A DNA stretch of 48,659 nucleotides from JBBDYH01 sp040901795 (GCA_040901795.1 JBBDYH010000016.1:1-48659), one strand, 5' to 3'; counted from the first letter of the stretch, positions 8,153 through 15,701 are shown. Translations and numbers: made by a program. The notes: generated by a model from the sequence alone, not told the origin.

Positions 8153-8583
8153 TCAGGGACTCGCCGGATTATGCCGTGCCTTCGCAAGGGCAGCGGCCGT
8201 AAGATCGTGGACCACTTTCTTGATCGTCTCCCAGCTTTCGCGGTGGTACTGCTCCGGAATCTCTAGTTTTTCGCCTTCCCGGTATCGAGCGCGGCTCCCT
8301 GCCTTTGCAGGCCGAAGAAAAAATCCTCGAACAGCGACACAAAGTGCTGGAACGTGAACGATACGAGATAGTCGGTAATATAGAGCTGCGCTCGTCCGAA
8401 AAGCACTTGCTCGTCCACTCGCGTCCCGGTCGTCGGATTGCGAAAGCTGAACTTCCGTCCTTCCTTGACGAGTTGTTGCAGCAAGCGCCACACCCTCTTT
8501 GTGTACGTGTAATAGTCGTGACTTGCGTCCAGCGCAGATTGCGTACGGGCCGCGAGAGCTTGAATTTCATCCGCCAGTGCCAT
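8153..8583 (-). pseudogene. Hypothetical protein, apparent single-base frameshift
   Basis: ATG at 8583 opens a plausible helical protein (MALADEIQALAARTQSALDA) that ends after 106 residues at 8263, just past GCGAAAAACTAG. The next 40 codons down to 8153, in the -1 frame, look coding (GEKLEIPEQYHRESWETIKK and more). One base added in the A5 run or the neighbouring GG would join both parts into one protein of about 143 residues. The gene starts 18 bases after its upstream neighbour, so the two probably form an operon. It could be a genuine frameshift, a consensus error, or less likely a -1 slippage site. I do not recognise the family. Confidence 0.6.
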
Positions 8584-8601
8584 TTCCCGGGTCTCTGGGG
8601 A

Positions 8602-8844
8602 TCAGGGGATGCTATCCAGAAGGTCTTGAACCTTCTCCGGATCGCTTCCATGCTCTAGGTTGATCACCGCAACCTCCGGTTTCCCGTCGAGCGAGATTAC
8701 TTCTTCATCCGCCCAGTAGGGAATCTTGTTCGAATCAAGCAGGGCTGTTACTCCTTCCAGTTGCACCACGGGTACCATGATGTATGGCCCGGCGCCCCCG
8801 TCCGTCGATACGTAGAGCGGCTTGTCGGTTGTTGTGTCGATCAT
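8602..8844 (-). CDS. Small hypothetical protein
   Basis: An 80-residue acidic protein (MIDTTTDKPLYVSTDGG ... IPYWADEEVISLDGKPEVAV). AGAGG lies 5 bases before the start. It precedes the frameshifted hypothetical gene by 18 bases on the same strand, suggesting a two-gene unit. No signal peptide, membrane segment or known motif is seen. I do not recognise the family. It lies next to a restriction enzyme gene, so a defence role is possible but unsupported. Confidence 0.65.
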   Translation of the reverse strand: MIDTTTDKPLYVSTDGGAGPYIMVPVVQLEGVTALLDSNKIPYWADEEVISLDGKPEVAVINLEHGSDPEKVQDLLDSIP

Positions 8845-8997
8845 TTCAGCCTCTCACATACCATTGTCGCTGAATCCTTGTCCCTTCGGTCCACTTTTGT
8901 ATTGTTGCCGCTTGCTCCCTGATAGCAAGGTCGAAATGAGCGTGGTGGCCGTCGGCCATGAAATGCATGGAGACGAGTATACGTCCACGGTCGCACC

Positions 8998-9822
8998 TCA
9001 GCTACTCGCACTCCGGTAACTTTGTAGCGCTCGCAGGAACATCCACCGCGAGACGAGCAGACTGCCGGCGGTGGCAGCCAAGGTAAAGAGGGCCAGCCAC
9101 CAGTTGTCAGGATCAATGGGCAGCGCAAGGAGACGGGCGGGAACGTTGACCACTACGAGCACAGGGATCAAGAACGTGAATAGTCGCCGCAGTGGCGTGC
9201 CGAAGGGGCCGCTATAGATCTCCATCGGGTAGCGCGAAAAGTTGGTGATGTAGAACCAGAAGTCGTAGAGGTTTTGGTTTCGCCCCAGCCAGATGCTGGT
9301 CGAGGCCAGCGCAATCATCAGGCTGTACAGGATCGCCACGCCACAGAGTACGTACACCGGATACAGAAGCGCCTGCAGCATGCCCGGCAGGTAATCGAGC
9401 TGCGCCAGCGAATAGCTCAAAAGCAGAATGGCAAACACGAAATTCGACAGGCTGGACCAATCCACCTTGGTGAGCGAAATCAAGAACTGCGTATCGATTG
9501 GCTTGAGCAACGCGAAATCCAGGCCGCCCGTCCGCACCTGTTCGCTGAACTCTTCGACATTGGGCATGAAGAACGCCTGGACCAGGCTGTTGATGAACAG
9601 CGTGGTGGCGAGGAATACGAAAAACTCGTACTTCCCCCAGCCAGTGTCGGCACCGATCATGGGTGTGTACTGGAAGATGAGCAAATAGAAGCCCACGTTC
9701 ATAAACATCCAAGACAGCGACGAGATCGACTCGATGATGAAGTTGGTGCGGAACGTCATGTCGCGCACCAGGCTGTTGCGTGCGAACGTGGCGAAGACGC
9801 GGGCGTAGGCAGGACGAGACAT
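8998..9822 (-). CDS. ABC-2 type transporter permease (ABC2_membrane_6 family)
   Basis: A 274-residue membrane protein with about six hydrophobic helices, ending in a cytoplasmic tail (FLRALQSYRSASS). Sequence style (SLVRDMTFRTNFIIES, RTGGLDFALLKPID, FSRYPMEIYSGPFG) fits the ABC-2 export permeases of the DUF990/ABC2_membrane_6 group. It pairs with the second permease (9943-10839) and the ATPase (11529-12566) to form an exporter. The spacer to the other permease is filled with heptamer repeats and no Shine-Dalgarno sequence precedes the start. Substrate unknown. Confidence 0.87.
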   Translation of the reverse strand: MSRPAYARVFATFARNSLVRDMTFRTNFIIESISSLSWMFMNVGFYLLIFQYTPMIGADTGWGKYEFFVFLATTLFINSLVQAFFMPNVEEFSEQVRTGGLDFALLKPIDTQFLISLTKVDWSSLSNFVFAILLLSYSLAQLDYLPGMLQALLYPVYVLCGVAILYSLMIALASTSIWLGRNQNLYDFWFYITNFSRYPMEIYSGPFGTPLRRLFTFLIPVLVVVNVPARLLALPIDPDNWWLALFTLAATAGSLLVSRWMFLRALQSYRSASS

Positions 9823-9823
9823 G

Positions 9824-9935
9824 GGGGAGTGCGGAGTTCGGAGTTCGGAATGGCTGTCAGCCGTCAGCTATTAGCTGTCAGCTCACATGTCGATTAAATA
9901 CGCTGATGGCTGATCGCTGACGGCTGACCGCTGAC
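9824..9935. repeat. Heptamer tracts with opposed GCTGTCA arms
   Basis: The gap between the two permease genes holds three blocks. Units of the GGAGTTC type lie at 9824-9851. Units of the gctgtca type lie at 9853-9883. Five units of the cgctgac/ggctgac type lie at 9901-9935. The second and third blocks are roughly reverse complements and can fold into a long hairpin. The last unit ends 7 bases from the stop codon of the upstream permease. Confidence 0.85.
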
Positions 9936-9942
9936 GGCCTCG

Positions 9943-10839
9943 TTAACCTCCAAAGGCTGAATACCGCCGCAGGCCGCGATGGAACGCCACGCGGCAGACG
10001 ACGATGAAAAACACGATCCACGCCAGCTCGATCCACAAACCTGTTACGAGCTCCGCGCCCTGCACTTTGCCGAGAAACACGGCCGAGGGGAAATACGCCA
10101 GATAGTGCAGCGGCAGCAAGCGCACCACGTCGCCCCAGCTCACCTCACCCACGAGCTTCACGCCGTCAAGCATATCGATCGGGAACATGTGCCCCGACAG
10201 AAAAAAGATGAACAGCATATACACGAACAACAGCGAGCTGACTTCCAGAAACCAGAAGCCGATCATGCCGATCGCTGTTTCCATGAAGTAGCCCAGCGCA
10301 AAGGCCATCAACAGCGATGCAATGAATGCCAGCCAGCCGGTCGCGTCGGGCGTTGTCGGGAAAAATTCGCGGCAGAGGTAAAACACCAGCGCGAACGGCA
10401 CGAGCGCTACGGCGTAATACACCAGCTTGTGCGCGATCCGGCTGAGCAGCAGAAAGCCGACCATATCCACGGGCTGCGTTAGATACTTCTTAACCGAGCC
10501 GTCGCGGATGCTGCGGGCGATGCCGGAGGCCAATCCCGGCATGCTGGAGAATGCGCGAGCAACCATCGTCAGCAGGTAGTAGGCGATAAAGTCGTCGCGC
10601 GTGTAGCCGGCGATGGTTTGTATGCCGCCCGACGCGCCGCTGGTAGTTTCCCGCACAGCGGCAAACACCGCCGTCCAGAGAAAGATCTGCGTGACGATCG
10701 GCAGAAACCGCATCAGCGTGCCGAGCGCAAAATCGCCGCGGTAGACGAGGCGCTCTTCAATGCAAATGCGGAGAATGACGCGCCACGTGCGCAGGCGCGC
10801 GAGCAAGGATGAACGATGAATGATGATTGATGAATCCAT
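9943..10839 (-). CDS. ABC-2 type transporter permease (second subunit)
   Basis: A 298-residue membrane protein with about six hydrophobic helices, beginning with a short amphipathic stretch (RTWRVILRICIEERLVYRGDF) typical of ABC2_membrane_6 permeases. The motif SIRDGSVKKYLTQPVDMVGF corresponds to GGLDFALLKPID in its partner. The first residues (MDSSIIIHRSSLL) are encoded by a GATGAAC heptamer tract, and there is no ribosome binding site before the ATG. Translation may instead begin at an internal TTG (codon 12). It forms an exporter with the permease at 8998 and the ATPase at 11529, although two small genes separate it from the ATPase. Confidence 0.85.
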   Translation of the reverse strand: MDSSIIIHRSSLLARLRTWRVILRICIEERLVYRGDFALGTLMRFLPIVTQIFLWTAVFAAVRETTSGASGGIQTIAGYTRDDFIAYYLLTMVARAFSSMPGLASGIARSIRDGSVKKYLTQPVDMVGFLLLSRIAHKLVYYAVALVPFALVFYLCREFFPTTPDATGWLAFIASLLMAFALGYFMETAIGMIGFWFLEVSSLLFVYMLFIFFLSGHMFPIDMLDGVKLVGEVSWGDVVRLLPLHYLAYFPSAVFLGKVQGAELVTGLWIELAWIVFFIVVCRVAFHRGLRRYSAFGG

Positions 10840-10894
10840 GTTGTAACCCGGTCCCGGTCGTCAATTCATCGTTCATCGTTCCGCGTTCATCGTT
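10808..10894. repeat. Inverted GATGAAC heptamer pair (long hairpin)
   Basis: Four units (gatgaac, gatgaat, gatgatt, gatgaat; 10808-10835) face four reverse-complement units (attcatc, gttcatc, gttccgc, gttcatc; 10864-10891). The loop is 28 bases. The left arm lies inside the start of the permease frame; the right arm ends 4 bases before the stop of the next gene. Confidence 0.85.
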
Positions 10895-10898
10895 TGGG

Positions 10899-11246
10899 CT
10901 AAGCCGCCACTCGCTGTTCGCCGATCAGTTCCAGGCACAGCTCCCGGATTTTGGCGATTTCGCGCTGGAACTCCTGCAGCGCTTCCTCACGGGGCAAGGC
11001 CTCGATGAGGTCCGGCAATTGGACGCCCCGTGCCATGATCTCACGAGCGGTCTTGTGTTTGATCGACTTCTCAACAAACTCGCAGTTCTCCGCATTGAAG
11101 AACCCATGTATTGCCTCGGATGGCGTCAGTCGACCATTCTCGAGCGATTCGAGAATGCCCAAAACAAGGATCGGAAGGAGCGTCCTCCCCCCGTCTTCCT
11201 GCACCTCGGCCTGTCGAGCTAAGGATATCTTAAACCACATGACCAA
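10899..11246 (-). CDS. Hypothetical protein inside the ABC exporter locus
   Basis: A 115-residue mostly helical protein (RLTPSEAIHGFFNAENCEFV, then EALQEFQREIAKIRELCLEL). No signal peptide or membrane segment. It starts 9 bases after the stop of another small gene (11256-11492). The two form a unit inserted between the exporter ATPase and its permease. I do not recognise the family. The paired small size is compatible with a toxin-antitoxin or effector/immunity pair, but no motif proves it. Confidence 0.6.
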   Translation of the reverse strand: MVMWFKISLARQAEVQEDGGRTLLPILVLGILESLENGRLTPSEAIHGFFNAENCEFVEKSIKHKTAREIMARGVQLPDLIEALPREEALQEFQREIAKIRELCLELIGEQRVAA

Positions 11247-11255
11247 TCATCCCAG

Positions 11256-11492
11256 TCAGTGAGAGAAGTACTTCACCCCGGCAACTTGCCCGGACTCGTG
11301 CTCAAAGTAATGAATCTCGCCAGTCGTACCCGGTTTGATGACCTTTTGCCAACGGCCCTCGGCCAATTCGCGCAAATGTCTCAAGACAGCCGCGTTCTTG
11401 ACCGGATACTTGATTGTACCCGACTTGCTTGGCGTCCAACCTGCCGGCACAGAGCCTGATTCATAGACATTCTGGTAAATGTGCAGCGGCAT
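11256..11492 (-). CDS. Small hypothetical protein inside the ABC exporter locus
   Basis: A 78-residue protein with aromatic and basic positions (KSGTIKYPVKNAAVLRHLRE, then GTTGEIHYFEHESGQVAGVK), predicted as a small alpha/beta domain. The histidine and glutamate positions in IHYFEHE could suggest an enzyme or nuclease fold, but I cannot assign one. It is followed after 9 bases by the 115-residue gene and lies 36 bases downstream of the ATPase stop. Family not recognised. Confidence 0.6.
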   Translation of the reverse strand: MPLHIYQNVYESGSVPAGWTPSKSGTIKYPVKNAAVLRHLRELAEGRWQKVIKPGTTGEIHYFEHESGQVAGVKYFSH

Positions 11493-11528
11493 AGGTTCGG
11501 ATGTTGCCCAGGGTGACCGTGCTCCACT

Positions 11529-12566
11529 CTAGGATTCCGTCACTACTTCGGCCGCTTGTTGAGCTTTATCGGCCCGGTCCCCAATTGGCGCGGTCGCCTG
11601 CGTGAACAATTCCGCAATCATCTCCTCCAACGGCGGGTCTTCGACACTCACGTCCTCAACCGTATGGTTCGCCAGAATGCTTGCCAATGCGTCGGGCACC
11701 GTGGCGCGGTCGATCTTCAGTCGCACCTTGGGAGCCTGCACGTCGATAAGCTCGCCGTATCGCGTCCAGTTGTTGGTCGGTTCAGCGTCGGCCAACGAAA
11801 GTGTGATGACCTTATAGCTGCTGAAGCGATCGACGATGCCCGACAGCGAGCCGTCATAGATGATCCGCCCTTCGGCAATCACCACTACGCGTCGGCACAG
11901 CGCCGCCACGTCTTTCATGTAGTGACTCGTCAACAGGATCGTGACGCGCCGCAGTTGTTGATAATGTCGAAGGAACGTCTGGATGTTGTGCTGGGCAATC
12001 ACATCCAACCCAATCGTCGGCTCGTCGAGGAACAGCACTTCCGGCGAATGAAGGAGCGCCGCTGTCAGCTCCATTTTCATCCGCTCGCCCAGCGATAGCT
12101 CACGAACCGGCTGCCGCAGCAACTGCCGTACGCCAAGCAGATCGGTCAGCTCATCGCGCGTCCGCTCAAAGTCAGCCGGCGGAATGCGGTAGATCTCCTG
12201 GTGCAGCCGAAACGACTCTTGCGCGGGCAAGTCCCACCAGAGCTGGTTTTTCTGCCCCATCACGAGCGCGAAACGGCGGCGGTATGCATTCTCTCGACGC
12301 CAAGGAACGTGCCCCATCACGCGGGCGGTCCCGCCGCTCGGCGTGATCACGCCGGAAAGCAGCTTCAGTGTGGTCGTTTTGCCAGCGCCGTTCGGTCCGA
12401 GAAACGCAACAAATTCGCCTCGCTCGACCGTTAAATCAATCCCGCGGACTGCGTGAACATCCTTGTGTTCGCGGCGAAACAAGCCGCGGACGGCGGCCAG
12501 GAGGCCCTCTTGCTTCTGGTAGACGCGGTAGGACTTGGCGAGTCCGGAGAGTTCAATGACTGGCAT
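11529..12566 (-). CDS. ABC transporter ATP-binding protein
   Basis: A 345-residue ATPase with Walker A GPNGAGKTT (from 57), signature LSLGERMKME, Walker B EVLFLDEPTIGLD and switch histidine TSHYMKD. A C-terminal domain of about 90 residues (VITLSLADAEP ... VEDVSVEDPPLEEMIAELF) resembles the DUF4162-type tail of ABC-2 exporter ATPases. It should power the two ABC2_membrane_6 permeases downstream. A perfect TATAAT on the minus strand (12578-12573) lies only 6 bases before the ATG, which would make the message leaderless. The -35 position falls in heptamer repeats and is poor. Confidence 0.93.
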   Translation of the reverse strand: MPVIELSGLAKSYRVYQKQEGLLAAVRGLFRREHKDVHAVRGIDLTVERGEFVAFLGPNGAGKTTTLKLLSGVITPSGGTARVMGHVPWRRENAYRRRFALVMGQKNQLWWDLPAQESFRLHQEIYRIPPADFERTRDELTDLLGVRQLLRQPVRELSLGERMKMELTAALLHSPEVLFLDEPTIGLDVIAQHNIQTFLRHYQQLRRVTILLTSHYMKDVAALCRRVVVIAEGRIIYDGSLSGIVDRFSSYKVITLSLADAEPTNNWTRYGELIDVQAPKVRLKIDRATVPDALASILANHTVEDVSVEDPPLEEMIAELFTQATAPIGDRADKAQQAAEVVTES

Positions 12567-12572
12567 GAAGCG

Positions 12573-12578
12573 ATTATA
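12573..12578 (-). promoter_or_regulatory. Candidate -10 box of the ABC ATPase gene
   Basis: A perfect TATAAT reads on the minus strand 6 bases before the ATG at 12566. No good -35 is present 15-19 bases upstream, where the heptamer tract begins. If used, transcription would start at or next to the start codon. Confidence 0.4.
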
Positions 12579-12596
12579 GAAGCGGAAGGCACGAAT

Positions 12597-12694
12597 GGGG
12601 AATGAGCGAATGGGGAATGGGGAATGGGGAATGGGGAATGGAGTGGGCCACCTGAGTTATTCCCCATTCCCCATTCCAGCATTCCGCATTTGCA
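12597..12694. repeat. Opposed GGGGAAT / ATTCCCC heptamer arms
   Basis: A left arm of five ggggaat units with one 8-base spacer unit (12597-12639) faces a right arm of attcccc, attcccc, attccag, attccgc and atttgca (12659-12694). They form a potential hairpin between the divergent ATPase and ispF genes. The open frame leading into ispF runs through these repeats, but the ispF promoter lies downstream of them. Confidence 0.87.
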
Positions 12695-12724
12695 CTCGCA
12701 TCAGCGCTGCCAATGGTCGTCACG

Positions 12725-12753
12725 TTGTTGCTTGCGCGGGAGTCCGATATAAT
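12725..12753 (+). promoter_or_regulatory. Sigma-70-like promoter of ispF
   Basis: TTGTTG (12725-12730), a 17-base spacer and a perfect TATAAT (12748-12753). Transcription would start near 12760, which rules out translation of the repeat-encoded upstream part of the open frame and points to the TTG at 12793 as the ispF start. Confidence 0.65.
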
Positions 12754-12792
12754 CGCTGTCTTAAATCGGTAGCCGACTGGCGGTTACCGCGG

Positions 12793-13341
12793 TTGCCGCG
12801 AAACACGGAGGACGGGACCACGGCCAATTCTCGCATCGGCATCGGACACGACACCCACCGGCTAGAACCGGGCGGTCCACTGCGGTTGGGGGGCATCGAC
12901 ATCCCGCACGACCGCCGCGCGATCGGTCATAGCGACGCCGACGTGCTCTTGCACGCGATTACGGACGCCGTGCTGGGCGCCGCAGCGCTAGGCGACATCG
13001 GCGAGCTGTTTCCCGACACGGACGAGGAAAACCGCGGCCGTGACTCGGCCGAGATGCTGCGGCTGGCGTATGGCCGCGTGCGCCAGTCCGGCTACCAGAT
13101 CGTCAATCTCGATTGCATCGTCTTTGCCCAACGACCAAAACTGTCAGCCCACAAAGAGGCGATCCAGCAGCGGATTGCGGAGATCCTCCAGATCACGTCC
13201 AACAGCATTGGAGTGAAAGCGAAGACCGGCGAACGCGTCGATGCCGTTGGACGCGAAGAAGCAATCATGGCCCAGTGCGTGGCACTCGTCGAGCGCGAAA
13301 GCCCGCCGGGCGAACCGCGAATCGGAATTCGAGTTGAGTAG
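12793..13341 (+). CDS. ispF: 2-C-methyl-D-erythritol 2,4-cyclodiphosphate synthase
   Basis: Fifth step of the MEP isoprenoid pathway: converts CDP-methylerythritol 2-phosphate to the cyclic diphosphate in the cytoplasm. Metal and active-site motifs are intact: RIGIGHDTH (D20 and H22 when counted from TTG), AIGHSDADVLLHAI, and the C-terminal KAKTGERVDAVGREEAI. The open frame runs back to 12595 through heptamers, but there is no ATG or GTG near the conserved start. The only standard in-frame start downstream of the promoter is TTG 12793, giving 182 residues, about 15-20 longer than usual. The start is therefore an inference. cysS follows, a common neighbour. Confidence 0.9.
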   Translation: MPRNTEDGTTANSRIGIGHDTHRLEPGGPLRLGGIDIPHDRRAIGHSDADVLLHAITDAVLGAAALGDIGELFPDTDEENRGRDSAEMLRLAYGRVRQSGYQIVNLDCIVFAQRPKLSAHKEAIQQRIAEILQITSNSIGVKAKTGERVDAVGREEAIMAQCVALVERESPPGEPRIGIRVE

Positions 13342-13386
13342 GTGTTGACGATAATGAGTTGTTGAGCGGGTTGGTCGTCGAATTCC

Positions 13387-13414
13387 ATTCCGCATTCCCC
13401 ATTCCGCACTCCGA
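13387..13414. repeat. ATTCCGC/ATTCCCC heptamer tract
   Basis: Four seven-base units (attccgc, attcccc, attccgc, actccga) in the ispF-cysS gap end 11 bases before the cysS ATG. They occupy the place where a ribosome binding site would be expected. Confidence 0.8.
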
Positions 13415-13425
13415 ACTCTCCACCG

Positions 13426-15021
13426 ATGCCCCCCGCCACTTCCCTCCGCGTCTACAGCACGCTCACGCGCACCAAAGAGCCCTTCGAGCCGGTCCAGCCC
13501 GGCCAGGTGGGGATGTACCTCTGCGGCCCCACGGTCTACAAGCCCAGCCATATCGGCCACATGGTTGGCCCGGTGATTTTCGATGCCATCAAGCGCTACC
13601 TGGTCTATTCCGGTTACAAAGTCACCTGGGTGGTCAACATCACCGACGTCGATGACAAGCTGATCAACGAGTCGAACGCCCGCGGTATGACGATGGCCGA
13701 GTTGGCCCAGGAGATGACGGCCGACTACCGGCGGAATCTCGCGACCCTCGGCGTCGATACGATCGACCACTTCCCCAAGGCCACCGAGAACATCGACGAG
13801 ATCATCCGGCTCACACAGCGACTCATCGACACGGGTTTTGCCTACGCTAGCGATGGCGACGTGTATTTTGAGGTCGGTAAGGATCCGCAATACGGCAAGC
13901 TCAGCCGGCGTTCGTTGGAGAGCATGCAAGGCGAGGGGGGCGAAATGGCCGAACGCAAGCGGTCCCCAGCCGACTTCGCGCTTTGGAAATCGGCGAAGTC
14001 AGGCGAGCCGTCGTGGGACAGTCCGTGGGGCAAAGGACGGCCAGGGTGGCACATCGAGTGCTCGGCGATGAGCGGGCGGATACTCGGCGAGACGTTCGAC
14101 ATTCACGGCGGCGGACTGGACTTGATCTTCCCGCACCATGAAAACGAAATCGCGCAGAGCGAGTGCGCCCATGGCAAGCCGCAAGCGAAATACTGGCTGC
14201 ACAACGGGCTGATGCAGGCGGCCAGTGAAGCCGGTAAAGTCGGCGGACGGGCAACGCGAGTGGCCAGTGGAAGTAGTAATGCATCGCCGGTCGGCATGGT
14301 TGGCCAACCAGCGACCAAGATCAGCAAGTCCACCGGCGCAAGCCCCTTCAGTGAGCTCCTTGAACGACACTCGCCCGAAGTCATCCGCTTCTTTCTTCTG
14401 AGCACGCATTACCGCAGCCCGATCCAATACAGCGAGGAGCTGCTGGAAGAGACGGCACGCAGCATGGAGGCTTTTTATCGTTTCTTCAAGCGCTATCAGC
14501 GGGTCACTGGTGAAAGCTTCTACGATCTTGATTTTCCATCGAGCCGCGATACAGAGCATGCGCTGTTACAAGCCGCCCCTTTGCGATCGGCTGCACTTCA
14601 TCACTTCATTTATCCGTTGCGAGAGAAGTTCGTAAACGCAATGGATGATGACTTTAACACTGGCGGCGCTATTGCAGAGTTGTTTGAGTTTGTCCGGAAG
14701 CTAAACGCTTTCATCGATTCGGAAGGACTGGAGACGATAAAACCCGCAGACCAGCCATTGAGAAGCAAAGTCCTCCGGCAAGGCACGCAAGTTTTCCGCA
14801 ACTTGGCTGCGACGCTTGGACTGTTCCTGAAGCCGATCGAGACTAAAACCAGTGACGACGAGGGACTGGTCGGCCAACTTATGCAACTCTTGATCGAAGC
14901 CCGGGCCAACGCGCGAAAGAACAAAGACTTCGCCACCGCCGACACCATCCGCAAGCGGCTGGGCGAGATCGGCATAGCGCTCGAGGACCGCCCCGGCGGA
15001 ACGGAATGGTCGCGAGGCTAA
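13426..15021 (+). CDS. cysS: Cysteinyl-tRNA synthetase
   Basis: Charges tRNA-Cys in the cytoplasm. Class I motifs are present: SHIGH (41-45) for HIGH and KISKS (298-302) for KMSKS. Zinc ligands are expected at C33 (YLCGPTVY), C212 (HIECSAMS) and H237/E241 (FPHHENE). The C-terminal half is the helical anticodon-binding region. At 531 residues it is longer than the typical 460-500. Part of the excess is an insertion of about 30 residues (266-297, rich in Gly, Ser and Ala) between the conserved HNGLMQ and the KISKS loop, where most enzymes have only a few residues. The catalytic residues remain. The stop codon overlaps the first ATG of the ruvC frame (TAATG). Confidence 0.95.
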   Translation: MPPATSLRVYSTLTRTKEPFEPVQPGQVGMYLCGPTVYKPSHIGHMVGPVIFDAIKRYLVYSGYKVTWVVNITDVDDKLINESNARGMTMAELAQEMTADYRRNLATLGVDTIDHFPKATENIDEIIRLTQRLIDTGFAYASDGDVYFEVGKDPQYGKLSRRSLESMQGEGGEMAERKRSPADFALWKSAKSGEPSWDSPWGKGRPGWHIECSAMSGRILGETFDIHGGGLDLIFPHHENEIAQSECAHGKPQAKYWLHNGLMQAASEAGKVGGRATRVASGSSNASPVGMVGQPATKISKSTGASPFSELLERHSPEVIRFFLLSTHYRSPIQYSEELLEETARSMEAFYRFFKRYQRVTGESFYDLDFPSSRDTEHALLQAAPLRSAALHHFIYPLREKFVNAMDDDFNTGGAIAELFEFVRKLNAFIDSEGLETIKPADQPLRSKVLRQGTQVFRNLAATLGLFLKPIETKTSDDEGLVGQLMQLLIEARANARKNKDFATADTIRKRLGEIGIALEDRPGGTEWSRG

Positions 15022-15701
15022 TGGGGAGTGTTGGAATGGGGAATGGGGAATGTCGCAAAGCGCCAGATAACGCCGCCAAAGCGCAGGAAGCCAAGGTGCA
15101 GCCACCGTTTCAAATTGAATACGCTTCGGTCCCCATTCCCCATTCCCCATTCCCCATTCCGCATTCGCCGTCCCGCATCCTCGGCATCGACCCCGGCCTC
15201 AACATCACCGGCTATGCGGTGCTCGAAGCCCAGTCTGGTTCACCGAAAGTGATTGAAGCCGGTGTGGTCCGTGGCAAAAACAAGGACTCGCTAGTCGCAC
15301 GGTTGGCGGAGATCCACGACGGCGTAGCCGACGTGATTGCCACGCTCCGCCCTGCGGCGATGGCTCTGGAGCAACTCTATTCGCACTATGACCACCCGCG
15401 GACGAGTATCTTGATGGGTCATGCTCGCGGCGTGATCTGTCTGGCGGCCGCCAAGGCCGGCATCGAGGTAACCAGCTACAGCGCCACGCAGATTAAAAAG
15501 GTCCTTACCGGCAACGGTCGGGCGCCCAAGAGCCAAATGCAAATGGCGATTCAGCGAGAATTGCGGCTGGCGAAGCTACCCGAACCGGCCGACGTGGCCG
15601 ATGCCCTGGCGATCGCGCTTTGTCATTATTATCTTGGCACCAAACGGCAAGAGATCATTTCGCGAAGCGAAAAGGTGAGGGACAAGGGGATCAGGGGATA
15701 A
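15021..15701 (+). CDS. ruvC: Holliday junction resolvase RuvC (start uncertain)
   Basis: Endonuclease that cuts Holliday junctions with RuvAB. Conserved parts are RILGIDPGLNITGYAV (first catalytic Asp), ALEQLYSHYDHPRTS (Glu), and ADVADALAIALCHYY (C-terminal acidic residues). The conserved protein begins only at about 15173. The roughly 50 codons before it derive from opposed heptamer arms. No ATG, GTG or TTG lies between 15099 and 15172, so translation must start at ATG 15021 (overlapping the cysS stop), ATG 15036 or GTG 15096. The protein therefore carries an unusual low-complexity N-terminal extension. The last residues (KVRDKGIRG) also come from repeat-like sequence. Confidence 0.88.
   Translation: MGSVGMGNGECRKAPDNAAKAQEAKVQPPFQIEYASVPIPHSPFPIPHSPSRILGIDPGLNITGYAVLEAQSGSPKVIEAGVVRGKNKDSLVARLAEIHDGVADVIATLRPAAMALEQLYSHYDHPRTSILMGHARGVICLAAAKAGIEVTSYSATQIKKVLTGNGRAPKSQMQMAIQRELRLAKLPEPADVADALAIALCHYYLGTKRQEIISRSEKVRDKGIRG
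15023..15169. repeat. Opposed heptamer arms inside the ruvC leader
   Basis: Units ggggagt, an 8-base unit and two ggggaat (15023-15051) face attcccc three times, attccgc and attcgcc (15135-15169). They can pair across about 83 bases. The arms lie within the open frame that leads into ruvC. Confidence 0.85.

Noticed and set aside
8265..8275. Programmed -1 frameshift site
   Set aside because: The sequence is G AAA AAC, not a full A AAA AAC slippery heptamer, and no stimulatory structure was recognised; a simple indel is more likely.
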